This document shows, in pieces, positions 45,064-53,297 of a stretch of DNA of 64,000 nt. The DNA comes from Candidatus Krumholzibacteriota bacterium (lineage in GTDB: Bacteria; Krumholzibacteriota; Krumholzibacteriia; JAJRXK01). Under the pieces are notes generated by a model. That model saw nothing but the letters and a program-made list of their open reading frames with translations. It ran no database searches and was not told the DNA's origin. The position numbers and the translations under genes were made by a program. Location: the NCBI GenBank assembly GCA_029262065.1, contig JAJDAC010000007.1:62001-126000 (forward strand), given 5' to 3'. How positions within the stretch are numbered: the stretch's first letter is position 1; every line of letters starts with the position of its first letter.

Positions 45064-46095
45064 GTGTCCGGTCTGATCATCGATGCCGAGCCGATGGACC
45101 TGCGCCTGCGGCGACCATTTACCATATCTCGTGGAACGAAAACCCACGCCGCCAATGTCCTGGTGCATGTACAGGCGCAGGGCGTGGTGGGACTGGGCGA
45201 AGCGGCCCCCAACGCCCGCTACGGTCAATCCCAGGCGTCTTCGCTCGAGGCGCTACGAAGTTTCAATGTCGACGAAGAAATCGATCCGCTCGACATGCCG
45301 GCCGTGCTCCAGCAGTTCGATCTGGCCCACCCCGACGAGGTGTCGGCACGCGCGGCGCTGGAAATGGCGCTGTGGGATTGGGCCGGTAAGCACGTTGGAC
45401 TGCCCGTGCACCAGATGTTGCGGCTGGAACCGGTCGTGAGAGCGGTCAGCTCGTTCACCATATCCATCGACCAGGCCCAGGGCATCGAAGAGCGCGTGGG
45501 CGAAGCCAGCGCCTGGCCGGTGCTGAAGGTGAAGATGGGTGGCGGCGATGCCGACGTGAAGGCCATCGAACATTTGCGCAAGATCACCGACAAGCCCTTC
45601 CGCGTGGACGCCAACGAGGCCTGGGACGAACCCGAGGCGGCCGAGCGTATTCCATGGCTGCACGAAATGGGCTGCGAGCTGGTGGAACAACCGTTACCGG
45701 CCGGCAGCCTGGAAGCCATGGCCAGACTGAAGAGTGCCAGCCCCGTGCCCCTGGTAGCCGACGAGGATATCCAGGATGCCGCCGCGGTGGCGGATCTGGC
45801 CGAGGCATTCCATGGGGTGAACGTGAAGCTCATGAAGACCGGCGGCATTGGGCCCGCGATCGCGCTCATCCACGCCGCGCGGGAAGCCCAGCTCGGCGTG
45901 ATGCTCGGCTGCATGGTGGAAAGCAGCGTGGCTATCTCCGCCGCCGCGCAGCTTGCGCCCATGGCGCACTGGCTCGACCTGGACGGCGCGGCGTTGCTGG
46001 CCGAAGACCCCTACGAAGGGGCCCTGGTGAACAACGGTCTGGTGCAACTACCACCACGACCAGGCCTGGGTGTGTTGCCCCGATCCCAGACCTGA
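45064..46095 (+). CDS. Dipeptide epimerase of the enolase superfamily
   Basis: The 343-residue protein has the muconate-lactonizing/mandelate racemase fold. Catalytic residues visible are the KxK in WPVLKVKMGG (about 156-165), metal ligands in RVDANEAW, VEQPLP and VADEDI, and the second-face Lys in VNVKLMKTGGI. These match the L-Ala-D/L-Glu epimerase group, which recycles murein peptides. Substrate within the group cannot be fixed by eye. The GTG at 45064 is chosen as the first start before the homology; ribosome binding site is weak. Confidence 0.85.
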   Translation: MSGLIIDAEPMDLRLRRPFTISRGTKTHAANVLVHVQAQGVVGLGEAAPNARYGQSQASSLEALRSFNVDEEIDPLDMPAVLQQFDLAHPDEVSARAALEMALWDWAGKHVGLPVHQMLRLEPVVRAVSSFTISIDQAQGIEERVGEASAWPVLKVKMGGGDADVKAIEHLRKITDKPFRVDANEAWDEPEAAERIPWLHEMGCELVEQPLPAGSLEAMARLKSASPVPLVADEDIQDAAAVADLAEAFHGVNVKLMKTGGIGPAIALIHAAREAQLGVMLGCMVESSVAISAAAQLAPMAHWLDLDGAALLAEDPYEGALVNNGLVQLPPRPGLGVLPRSQT

Positions 46096-46107
46096 CAAAC
46101 GCAAAAA

Positions 46108-46130
46108 GGGGCCCGCTTGAAGCGGGCCCC
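46108..46130 (-). terminator. Rho-independent terminator for the histone-fold gene
   Basis: Perfect 9-bp arms (GGGGCCCGC / GCGGGCCCC) with a 5-base loop are followed by T5 on the minus strand. It lies 64 bases after the stop at 46194 and could also act weakly on the epimerase transcript. Confidence 0.8.
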
Positions 46131-46193
46131 AATTCGCACACCTGAGCGACCCCGAACGCGCGAACGCGTAGGAGGCCTGGAGCAGTCAGAAGA

Positions 46194-46364
46194 CTACAGG
46201 TCGTGAGGCCGAAGCGTCTTGCGACTGTTGGCCAGCGCGCGCTCTTCGGCGCTCGAAATCATCTGGCGCACCTTCTTGTCGAGAGCGTCGTAGAATTCGC
46301 TGGAGATATTGCACTTCTCGCTGGCTGCCTTGGTGCGGCTCTTCGAAATGATCATGTCGGCCAT
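46194..46364 (-). CDS. Bacterial single-histone-fold protein (56 residues)
   Basis: This very short gene has a strong ribosome binding site (GGGAGG, 6 bases before ATG), a U-tract terminator downstream, and encodes MADMIISKSRTKAASEKCNI onward. The layout fits the short bacterial histone-fold proteins related to Bdellovibrio Bd0055: a first helix (SKSRTKAASE), a central helix (SSEFYDALDKKVRQMISSAEERALAN), then the diagnostic SRKTLRPHDL (47-56), comparable with the GRKT..A.D motif of archaeal histones. It likely dimerises and binds DNA. It stands alone between the epimerase and BtpA-like genes. I am fairly confident of the gene and moderately of the family. Confidence 0.72.
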   Translation of the reverse strand: MADMIISKSRTKAASEKCNISSEFYDALDKKVRQMISSAEERALANSRKTLRPHDL

Positions 46365-46505
46365 GGATACCCTCCCAAAGGGTGGAATTGAGATGCCCGG
46401 GCGGCGTTGACGCCGGTATAGTGTTCAGCGTCAGAACCGCTGTCAAACGAAAATTCCCACCCCAAACCGGCAGCAAACGGGCATTTGGCCCGCCCCAGGA
46501 AACGC

Positions 46506-47321
46506 ATGACCACTTCTCCACTGTCCTCGTCCCTGCGAAAAGGCCGATTCGTGATCGGCATGATCCACGTTCCCGCCACCCCGGGGTCGCCCGGTCACGG
46601 GGCCGTGGAGGAGAGCATGTTCAACGTGATCAAACAGGCCCAAGTGCTTGTCGATTGTGGATTTGACATGATTCTCCTGGAGAACATGCATGACTTCCCG
46701 CCGCTCCGGGAAGAGCACATGGGGCCCGAAATTCCGGCCTATCTCACGGCCCTGGCCACGGCCGTGCGGGCCGAGGTCCCCGCCGGATTTCCCATGGGAA
46801 TCCAGGTGCTTTTCGCCGCCCATCGGGTGGCCCTGGCGGTGGCCCATGCCGCCGGATTGCAGGCCATCCGGGCCGAGGCGTGGACCTACGGCCACCTTTC
46901 GGACAAGGGGTGGGCCGAGGCCAGCGCGGCCACGAGCGTCCGCTACGCGCAGTCGATCGGAGCCCAGGACGTCCAGATCTGGGCCGACGTGAAGAAGAAA
47001 CACGCCAGCCATGCGGCCACCTCCGACCTGAGCACCGGCGACGTGCTGTCGACGCTGGAACTGCATGGCGCCGACGTGGCTATCTTGACTGGGGTTTCCA
47101 CCGGCATCGCCCCCGCCCCCGGAGACTTCTCGGCCGGACGCCGAGCCAGCCGACTCCCACTGGTGCTCGGAAGCGGCTTGACGGTGCAAAATGCGCCTAC
47201 CTTTGCGGCGGTCGCGGACGGGTTCATCGTGGGTACTTCGATCAAGGAAGGGGGAAACTGGAGGAATCCGGTGGATCCCGAGCGCGCACGCGCCCTCTTG
47301 GAGGCTATCAAGACCTCTTGA
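46506..47321 (+). CDS. BtpA/SgcQ family TIM-barrel protein
   Basis: The 271-residue protein starts MTTSPLSSSLRKGRFVIGMIHVPATPGSP and has the BtpA-family features: GFDMILLENMHDFP (about 53-66), MGIQVLFAAHRVALAVAHAAG, WADVKKKHASHA (around 160-171) and GSGLTVQNAPTFAAVADGFIVGTSIKEGG. Cyanobacterial BtpA stabilises photosystem I, but wider members are uncharacterised TIM-barrel proteins, often with sugar or nucleoside genes. The Met at 46506 is used; a Met seven codons upstream is possible. Followed by the kinase gene after about 60 bases. Confidence 0.85.
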   Translation: MTTSPLSSSLRKGRFVIGMIHVPATPGSPGHGAVEESMFNVIKQAQVLVDCGFDMILLENMHDFPPLREEHMGPEIPAYLTALATAVRAEVPAGFPMGIQVLFAAHRVALAVAHAAGLQAIRAEAWTYGHLSDKGWAEASAATSVRYAQSIGAQDVQIWADVKKKHASHAATSDLSTGDVLSTLELHGADVAILTGVSTGIAPAPGDFSAGRRASRLPLVLGSGLTVQNAPTFAAVADGFIVGTSIKEGGNWRNPVDPERARALLEAIKTS

Positions 47322-47380
47322 GGAATCCCTTGGCCGCGGCCGGTCTAACTGGCACACGGGTTGATGCAGTCTGTGGTGCC

Positions 47381-49024
47381 ATGCAAGGAAATCGCTTCAA
47401 ACACTTCCAGATCCAGAAGCTGCTCGGCCAGGGCGGCATGGGCGAGGTCTATCTTGCCCTCGACACCACGCTTGAGCGCAAGGTAGCGCTGAAGTTCCTG
47501 CCGCGGTCGCTCATGGGGGACCCCGCGGCTCAGGGCCGCCTGTTCGATGAGGCCCGCAGCTGTAGCCGCATCCAGCATCCCAATATCGCGGTAATCCACT
47601 CGATCGAGGAAGACGGTGGCGTCTACGCGCTCTGCCTCGAATACGTGGAAGGCCACACCCTGCGCGAGGTTCTGGCCGACCATCAGCTGTCCATGAACCA
47701 GATTGCCCGCATCGGTAGAGCCGTCGCCGCAGGCATGACGGCCGCGCATGAACAGGGCGTGATCCACCGCGACCTCAAGCCAGCGAACGTGATGCTGACC
47801 GTGCGCGGCGAAGTGAAGATCATGGACTTCGGGTTGGCGCTTCGGCCCCAACGCATCGTCCACACGATGGGCCCCAATTCGTACGGCACCGTCAGCTATA
47901 TGTCGCCCGAGCAGGCACGGGGCGAAACACCGACGCACCTCAGTGACATCTTCTCGTTCGGAAGCCTGTTCTACGAACTCATTACGAGTCGTCCGCCGTT
48001 TTCTGGCCAGAACGATCTGGCCGTGCTGCACAAGATCATCCAGGACGATCCGTTCCCCATTCAGGAACTCCGTCGGGAAACTCCACCGGCACTCGAGCGA
48101 GTGGTCCGTCGATGCATGCAGAAGGACGCGATCAACCGCTTTCCTTCCATGAACGACGTGGCCGCCGAACTTCATTTCGTGGAGCCGGTGGTTGAATCGG
48201 GCCCGAAAGACCTGATCCTGGAATTGGGCAGCGACCTGAGCGCTCCCGACACCCAGGAGGCGGCACCCAAACCCAGCGGACGGGTACCACGCCCGGCCCC
48301 GCGACGCGACACCGGCAACGTACCCCAGGATGGCCTGCCCCACATCGGCGAGCTGCTTACGGTGCCATTTGGCGAACTGGAAATGCCCAAATCCGGCGGC
48401 AGCCCGTCGGCCAGCTTCCGCACGCACATGACGACAGGACCAACCAAGGCCGACCCGCGTGAAACGCGGCGCGTCGAGATCGTCAAAGAGGTCAAGAGCC
48501 GCAGCGGACACGTGCCCACGCGAAAAACATCGCGACCGGGACCCGATCGCGCGGCGTTCATCGGACTGGCTGAAGAAGCGTCGCGCACCTACAGCTCGGG
48601 TCGCCGCAACATCATGTCGTCCAAGCGTCGCCCGTGGATGAACGCGGTAGGATTGATCCTGGCCTTGGCCCTGGCGGCCGCCGGATTCATCACCTTGATG
48701 CGCGCGGCCGGTATCGATCCGTGGCCGTTCGAGTTCCCGGCCAACAACGAGGCGTCGGTCCAACAGGGCTCAATGGTCACGCCCCCGACACCGCCGCCGG
48801 CGAAGAAGCCCAAACCCAAACCGAAGGCCGCCAGCAAGCCAGTGGAACAGCCGGCGGTGGAAACGGTGCCAGTAGAATCGGCCGACACTCCGAAAGACGG
48901 TGCGCCGCCGCAGGACGGCCCCGTGGATTCAAACGGCGAGGCGCCCCAAGAGCAGAAGACCGGGGATACCGGGAACCAATCTAGCCCGGACGAGCCTGCG
49001 CCAGACGAGCCAGCAGATCAGTAA
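47381..49024 (+). CDS. Serine/threonine protein kinase with one membrane segment
   Basis: The 547-residue protein begins with a PknB-type kinase domain: glycine loop GQGGMGEVY (16-24), Lys38 in VALK, catalytic HRDLKPAN (129-136), DFG (149-151) and SYMSPEQARGE. After it come a long polar linker, a membrane helix at about 423-442 (AVGLILALALAAAGFITLM) and a Lys/Pro/Glu-rich extracytoplasmic tail without PASTA domains. Signal and targets unknown. The 3' end overlaps the Nudix gene on the other strand by 44 bases. Confidence 0.92.
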   Translation: MQGNRFKHFQIQKLLGQGGMGEVYLALDTTLERKVALKFLPRSLMGDPAAQGRLFDEARSCSRIQHPNIAVIHSIEEDGGVYALCLEYVEGHTLREVLADHQLSMNQIARIGRAVAAGMTAAHEQGVIHRDLKPANVMLTVRGEVKIMDFGLALRPQRIVHTMGPNSYGTVSYMSPEQARGETPTHLSDIFSFGSLFYELITSRPPFSGQNDLAVLHKIIQDDPFPIQELRRETPPALERVVRRCMQKDAINRFPSMNDVAAELHFVEPVVESGPKDLILELGSDLSAPDTQEAAPKPSGRVPRPAPRRDTGNVPQDGLPHIGELLTVPFGELEMPKSGGSPSASFRTHMTTGPTKADPRETRRVEIVKEVKSRSGHVPTRKTSRPGPDRAAFIGLAEEASRTYSSGRRNIMSSKRRPWMNAVGLILALALAAAGFITLMRAAGIDPWPFEFPANNEASVQQGSMVTPPTPPPAKKPKPKPKAASKPVEQPAVETVPVESADTPKDGAPPQDGPVDSNGEAPQEQKTGDTGNQSSPDEPAPDEPADQ

Positions 49025-49592
49025 GGATCATGGCCGTCGCGCCCCAGACCTTTCCCTCGGGCAGGCGCCAGCAGGGCAGCGAACGATCCGCTCGCTCAAA
49101 GGTCGAACGAAGTTCTGCGCGACTCAACTCTTCCACCGAACTCACGATCACCGATTCCACTTCGCGGGCGTCTGGTGTGAACTCGAACGGTCCACGACCG
49201 ACCGCCACGAACGGATACACAATGTATCCGCTCACGGGAATCCATAGCGGGTCAATGGAACCCACCACCTGGGATTCGGCGATCTGAACCCCAATCTCTT
49301 CGTGGGTTTCTCGCAGGGCAGCTTGCCTTAGCGACTCATTGGCCTCGCGACGGCCTCCGGGCAGGGAGATCTGCCCCGAGTGAACGTCGCCATCTACCGA
49401 AGTCCGCCGCATGAGCGGCAATCGCATTTCCCCCTCGTGGGGATACAGGAGAATGAGCACCGCCGCTTCGGTAGCGTCGTCGGCTGGCGTTCGAGCCCGG
49501 TGCAGGCTGGCTTGCGGCCAGAGCGCGGCCTTCTGCTCGTCCGTGGGCGAATGGCCCTTTACAGCGCTGAGAATCTCTTCGTGATCGAACAT
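48981..49592 (-). CDS. Nudix hydrolase, CoA pyrophosphatase type
   Basis: The 203-residue protein has a complete Nudix box (GRREANESLRQAALRETHEE from residue 80, ending with IGV) preceded by the NuCoA signature (LMRRTSVDGDVHSGQISLPGG, 60-80). NuCoA enzymes split CoA and its derivatives into 4'-phosphopantetheine and 3',5'-ADP. The ATG at 49592 begins the homology. Its last 44 bases overlap the kinase gene in antisense. Confidence 0.9.
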   Translation of the reverse strand: MFDHEEILSAVKGHSPTDEQKAALWPQASLHRARTPADDATEAAVLILLYPHEGEMRLPLMRRTSVDGDVHSGQISLPGGRREANESLRQAALRETHEEIGVQIAESQVVGSIDPLWIPVSGYIVYPFVAVGRGPFEFTPDAREVESVIVSSVEELSRAELRSTFERADRSLPCWRLPEGKVWGATAMILTDLLARLAQARPG

Positions 49593-49708
49593 CGGTACCA
49601 AAGCATCCGGGTTCCAGAGGACGGACAAACTAGCCGCGCATCCTATCCTACTTTGGTAGCGAGATCTTGCGACGGTTGCAACAGGGTCCTCGGGTGGCGG
49701 GATTGAAA

Positions 49709-49740
49709 ATGGCCCCTCGATCGGTTGATCGAGGGGCCAT
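49709..49740 (-). terminator. Hairpin terminator for the large exported protein
   Basis: A perfect 14-bp stem (49709-49722 / 49727-49740) with loop GGTT is followed on the minus strand by TTTTC after an A. It lies beyond the tandem repeats that follow the gene at 49855. Confidence 0.7.
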
Positions 49741-49753
49741 CTCGTGAGAGCCG

Positions 49754-49855
49754 GATAGCCTGCGCCGGTACATTGCGGCACAAGCTCTCCCGAGCTGGCT
49801 CGAAGATAGCCTGCGCCGGTACATTGCGGCGCAAGCTCTCCCGAGCTGGCTCGGC
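49754..49855 (-). repeat. Two tandem copies of a 51 bp repeat downstream of the lamin-tail protein gene
   Basis: Copies start at 49754 and 49805 and are nearly identical. Each contains GATAGCCTGCGCCGGTACAT, then AAGCTCTCCCGAGCTGGCTCG with a CGAGC/GCTCG hairpin. Between prs and here the core AAGATAGCC.GCGCC is shared. The array lies in the 3' untranslated region and touches the stop codon. Confidence 0.8.
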
Positions 49856-52536
49856 TATTTAATCAAGACCATCTTCATGGTTTCTTCGTAGCCCGAGGCC
49901 GTGACCAGGCGGAAGAAGTAGGTACCGCTGGTAACCTGCTTGCCCGCTTCGTCCAGTCCGTTCCAGGCGTAACCATCGTGCAGACCGGCCTCGAGGACAT
50001 CCTCGACTACCGTGCGCACGAGCTGGCCACGCAGGTTGAACACGCGCAGGGCCACGTGCTCACGATCCTTCAGCGTGAAGCGGAAGGTCGTGATGGGGTT
50101 GAACGGGTTCGGATAATTGCCAAACAACTTGTTGGCGGAAATGACCGTCGGCGGAGCCGGGGTGGTCGTGTCGTTCATGCTACCCGGGGTGCCACGATCG
50201 CCGGTGCCGAACAGCGGAGCACCCGTGCCCGACCAGTTCGCGCCGATGTTGTTGTCGGCCTGCGTCTCGTCGAACTGCATGGACTGACCACTGGGGTCGG
50301 GCCACAGCGTGCCGCCGTCGTATTCGACGCGATCCACCTCTTGCAGCGACGCGTTGAGCAGGATGACCTCGTCGGCCGAGTTACCCAACGTGATACCCGC
50401 GTAGGTGTAGAGCGCGGTGATGCCTTCAGCCACCAGGGCCGCACCGTTGCGCGCCAGAACCGCGTACGCACCGGCCGCGACGTTCAGCGCGCCGCCCGAA
50501 GCGATCACGTGCGACTCACCACCCGCGTCCTGGATGGTCCAGCCCTCGATATCGACGGTGGATGCACCCGCGTTGTAGATCTCGAACCATTCGCCGTCGG
50601 TGTCCGACAGGACGAATGGGTTCTGCATGATCTCGTTGATACGGACCAACTCGGGCGCGGCGGGATCGAACACCGGCAGACATTCCTGCGCCGCTTGCGC
50701 GTTGCCCGCAGTGTCTTCGACGTTCTCGGCGCACACGGTGTAGGCCACGCCCGCCGAAAGCGCCGAGCCGAGGGTCAGCACCACGTCGGTGCCGGCCACG
50801 TTGGCCGCGGTCACGGACACGGTGTTGGCCGGGGTCGCCGTCTCGAACACGGAGTAGTTCCCCGTGGTACCGCCGGTGACCGGATCGATCGCCTCGTCCC
50901 AGCCCAGGGTGATCTCCGAGGCGCCGCTGATGTCGGCCGTCAACAGAACCGGAGGACAGACATCGCCGGTGATGCCACCAGCCGAAATTTCCGACGCCGA
51001 ACAGACCAGAATCTGTCCCTGGCCACCGAAGTTCGCGCCCGCACCCGAAGCAGTGAGCTGCTGGCCCACCACGTAGGGTACCGGCTGGGCCACCACGTCG
51101 GCATCGATACGAATGATCACCGGACCCGAACAATCGGTGATGGTGACGTTCGTGGCCGTGGCCGACGACGAATCGATATCGGAGATGACACCGCTCGCCT
51201 CGATGTACGTTCCTTCGTTGCTCGCGGCGGCGGCGGCCAGCGTCGAGGCCTGTACGGCCGGACTCAGCGGCGGGTTGCCGGAGCTGATCAATTCAACCTC
51301 GTAGCTCACGATTTCCACCGTCGTGAAGAACACGGCCACGGTACCGGTGATCTTCACGATGTTGCCCGTGTTGTTCAGATCGGTGAAACCGGTGCTGAAG
51401 TTGGTGCCAAAGAGGTTGATACCACGACCCGAGGCGTCCTGGACGTAGCCGCTGACGTTGCCGTCGTTGCGATAGTCACCCGGGCAATACACCTGTCCCT
51501 GGATCTGCACGACGGTGCCCGTCAAGGCCCCGAGATTCGCGTGGATGTCGGCGATGGGCGTGATGGTCTCGGGCGCAACGGTGTAGTCGAACAGCGTGGT
51601 GGGCGCGTCCGAGGGGTTGGTCCCCGTGCCCCCGTCGTTGTCCGTGGCTTCCACGTAGTACTCCACAAAGGCACCGTTGACTTGACCCGGAATGGTGGCT
51701 TCCCACGAACCGGCGTTGTCGACCATGGCTACCTGGGTGAATAAGAATGCTCCATCCACGCGGTAGAAAAGACTGACACCGGTGACCGTGCCGTCCTGGT
51801 CGGCGGCTTCGGTGGATACCAGCGCCGCCTCACCCGGGATGGGCAACAGCGGACGATGGATGGTGTTGTCGGCGGTGGGCGGTACCAGACACTGGTTGGC
51901 CACGCCGGGCGTGTCGTTCACACCGACGGTGAAATCACCAATGAGAAAGCCGCCGGGGCAGCGAAACACGTGAGCGGGGACGAATGTACCGTCCGGACCC
52001 ACGGTGTCGGCGCCGTAGACACATTCGCCCGAGGCCGGGATGTCGAAGGTCTCCACGAGCGCGATGCTGTCCACGATGCTCGTCCAAGGCGTCACGTCAA
52101 AGGCACAGTCGTCGTTGGTGTCCAGGTCGTCACCGTTCGCACCGGTGAAACCGCTGACGATCATGTGCGTGACGTTGTCGCTGTTCTCGAAGTTCAGGTC
52201 GGTGACCACATCGGCGGTACCGAGCGTGAACGTGTCTTCGGCAATGACCAGGAAGCCCGAGCCGTTCAGCGACAGAGCGCCGAGGTCGAGGACAAACTCG
52301 ATCGTGCCACTGGCGGTGGCCCCGTCACCGATGACCAGGTAGGTCAGTCCGGCCAGACTCTCGTTGTTGGCGCCAATGAACTCGACGTACTCGTCCACGT
52401 CGGCGCCGACATTATCGATGCGGATTTCGTTGATCTGCACGGCGCTCGCGGGAGCGGCCATGAAACAGAAGGAAGCCAGGAATAGCGTCAGTGCACCCAA
52501 CAAAGGGGCACCGGCAATGCAATTACGGAGGCGCAT
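49855..52536 (-). CDS. Large exported protein with lamin-tail, OB-fold and FlgD-like sorting domains
   Basis: The 893-residue protein has a signal peptide (cleavage near ASA, residue 32). In order, I see: a lamin-tail domain (VQINEIRIDNVGADVDEYVEFIG, 33-180), a YhcR-type OB-fold (ITPIADIHANLGALTGTVVQI to EVELI, about 320-415), an Ig-like domain with DVVLTLGSALSAGVAYTVCAENV (530-620), a second lamin-tail domain (LVRINEIMQNPFVLSDTDGEWFEIY, 630-760), and a C-terminal FlgD/T9SS-like sorting domain (KLFGNYPNPFNPITTFRF, then YFFRLVTASG). Such combinations occur in cell-surface proteins and secreted nucleases, but no nuclease motif is visible here. The ATG at 52536 begins the signal peptide. Confidence 0.85.
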   Translation of the reverse strand: MRLRNCIAGAPLLGALTLFLASFCFMAAPASAVQINEIRIDNVGADVDEYVEFIGANNESLAGLTYLVIGDGATASGTIEFVLDLGALSLNGSGFLVIAEDTFTLGTADVVTDLNFENSDNVTHMIVSGFTGANGDDLDTNDDCAFDVTPWTSIVDSIALVETFDIPASGECVYGADTVGPDGTFVPAHVFRCPGGFLIGDFTVGVNDTPGVANQCLVPPTADNTIHRPLLPIPGEAALVSTEAADQDGTVTGVSLFYRVDGAFLFTQVAMVDNAGSWEATIPGQVNGAFVEYYVEATDNDGGTGTNPSDAPTTLFDYTVAPETITPIADIHANLGALTGTVVQIQGQVYCPGDYRNDGNVSGYVQDASGRGINLFGTNFSTGFTDLNNTGNIVKITGTVAVFFTTVEIVSYEVELISSGNPPLSPAVQASTLAAAAASNEGTYIEASGVISDIDSSSATATNVTITDCSGPVIIRIDADVVAQPVPYVVGQQLTASGAGANFGGQGQILVCSASEISAGGITGDVCPPVLLTADISGASEITLGWDEAIDPVTGGTTGNYSVFETATPANTVSVTAANVAGTDVVLTLGSALSAGVAYTVCAENVEDTAGNAQAAQECLPVFDPAAPELVRINEIMQNPFVLSDTDGEWFEIYNAGASTVDIEGWTIQDAGGESHVIASGGALNVAAGAYAVLARNGAALVAEGITALYTYAGITLGNSADEVILLNASLQEVDRVEYDGGTLWPDPSGQSMQFDETQADNNIGANWSGTGAPLFGTGDRGTPGSMNDTTTPAPPTVISANKLFGNYPNPFNPITTFRFTLKDREHVALRVFNLRGQLVRTVVEDVLEAGLHDGYAWNGLDEAGKQVTSGTYFFRLVTASGYEETMKMVLIK

Positions 52537-52688
52537 ATGGGTCGCTTTCTCCAGTGATGTCAGGCCAGGGCAGAACCTGTGGTGATGGTTGGCAAACGGA
52601 TGGATACCGCATTTTATCACAACCACCGCAAACTGATAGGGAAGCTGCGTCCAGGAACGTCCAAATGTTGTGATCGGTACTCCTATAT

Positions 52689-53297
52689 TCACCTTTTTTG
52701 CGATGGGTCCAGAGCCAGGACATCCTTCCACTGTGACCGGTACAGAAGAGCAGCCAGCGCGATCGGGACCACGAAAAGACCCACTTCGCGAAAAAACATG
52801 TCCACGAAGTAGGCAGACCACCCACGCCAATTGTCAAACAGGCCCAGGAACGGCTCGACGTCCAGATTGGCGTATCCCAGGTGGACCCGAGCGACCAGGA
52901 TCAACAGGGCCAGGATCCCGGTAATCAAGGTCCCCAGGGCCAACCCCAGCAGTCGATCGCGGATGGCAAGCTTGGGCACCGCCGCCATCAGTCCCCACCA
53001 CACGGGCCCGCCTTGCACCAGGTGATCCACGCGCACGGTGGGCGTGCGGGGGACGCGCGCCGTGAACTCGTGGAAGACCTGAAGGGTCTGACCGCCCTCG
53101 ATGAGCTCCAGGTGATCGGTCAGCGGGGTCGGCTCGAAGGTCCGCAGGATGCCCTCGCCCAGAGGCACATAGAGCGGCGACCACCATGGCAGGGTAGACC
53201 GAAGAAGCACCCAGCCTGCCCCCATTCCCAACACGAATCGAAGTGCCAACCACAGCATTGGCCGCCAACGAATGCCGTGGAGGCGGGATTCGCTCAT
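52689..53297 (-). CDS. Exosortase H-associated membrane protein
   Basis: The 202-residue protein has an N-terminal membrane segment (ALRFVLGMGAGWVLL), a periplasmic stretch, and two more hydrophobic segments near the C-terminus (GLALGTLITGILALLILVARV and FFREVGLFVVPIALAALLYRS). It contains no known catalytic motif. The start overlaps the exosortase stop by 4 bases (ATGA), so the two are translationally coupled. A hydrophobic partner of this size beside exosortase H matches the associated membrane protein described for that system; I rely on context and topology more than sequence identity. Confidence 0.72.
   Translation of the reverse strand: MSESRLHGIRWRPMLWLALRFVLGMGAGWVLLRSTLPWWSPLYVPLGEGILRTFEPTPLTDHLELIEGGQTLQVFHEFTARVPRTPTVRVDHLVQGGPVWWGLMAAVPKLAIRDRLLGLALGTLITGILALLILVARVHLGYANLDVEPFLGLFDNWRGWSAYFVDMFFREVGLFVVPIALAALLYRSQWKDVLALDPSQKR

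Noticed and set aside
46186-46521. A 111-codon minus-strand frame overlapping the histone-fold gene
   Set aside because: It is out of frame with the 56-codon gene that has the ribosome binding site, histone-like motif and terminator; its peptide shows no pattern.
47345-48763. Minus-strand open frame of 472 codons
   Set aside because: Antisense shadow of the Ser/Thr kinase gene, which has clear catalytic motifs.
49978-51744. Plus-strand open frame of 588 codons
   Set aside because: Lies antisense inside the lamin-tail protein gene; the product is Arg/His/Val-rich with no domain, as expected from GC-rich shadow frames.
52600-52688. Possible promoter of the lamin-tail protein (TAAAAT on the minus strand)
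   Set aside because: A -10-like hexamer is visible, but no acceptable -35 at normal spacing; not listed as a feature.
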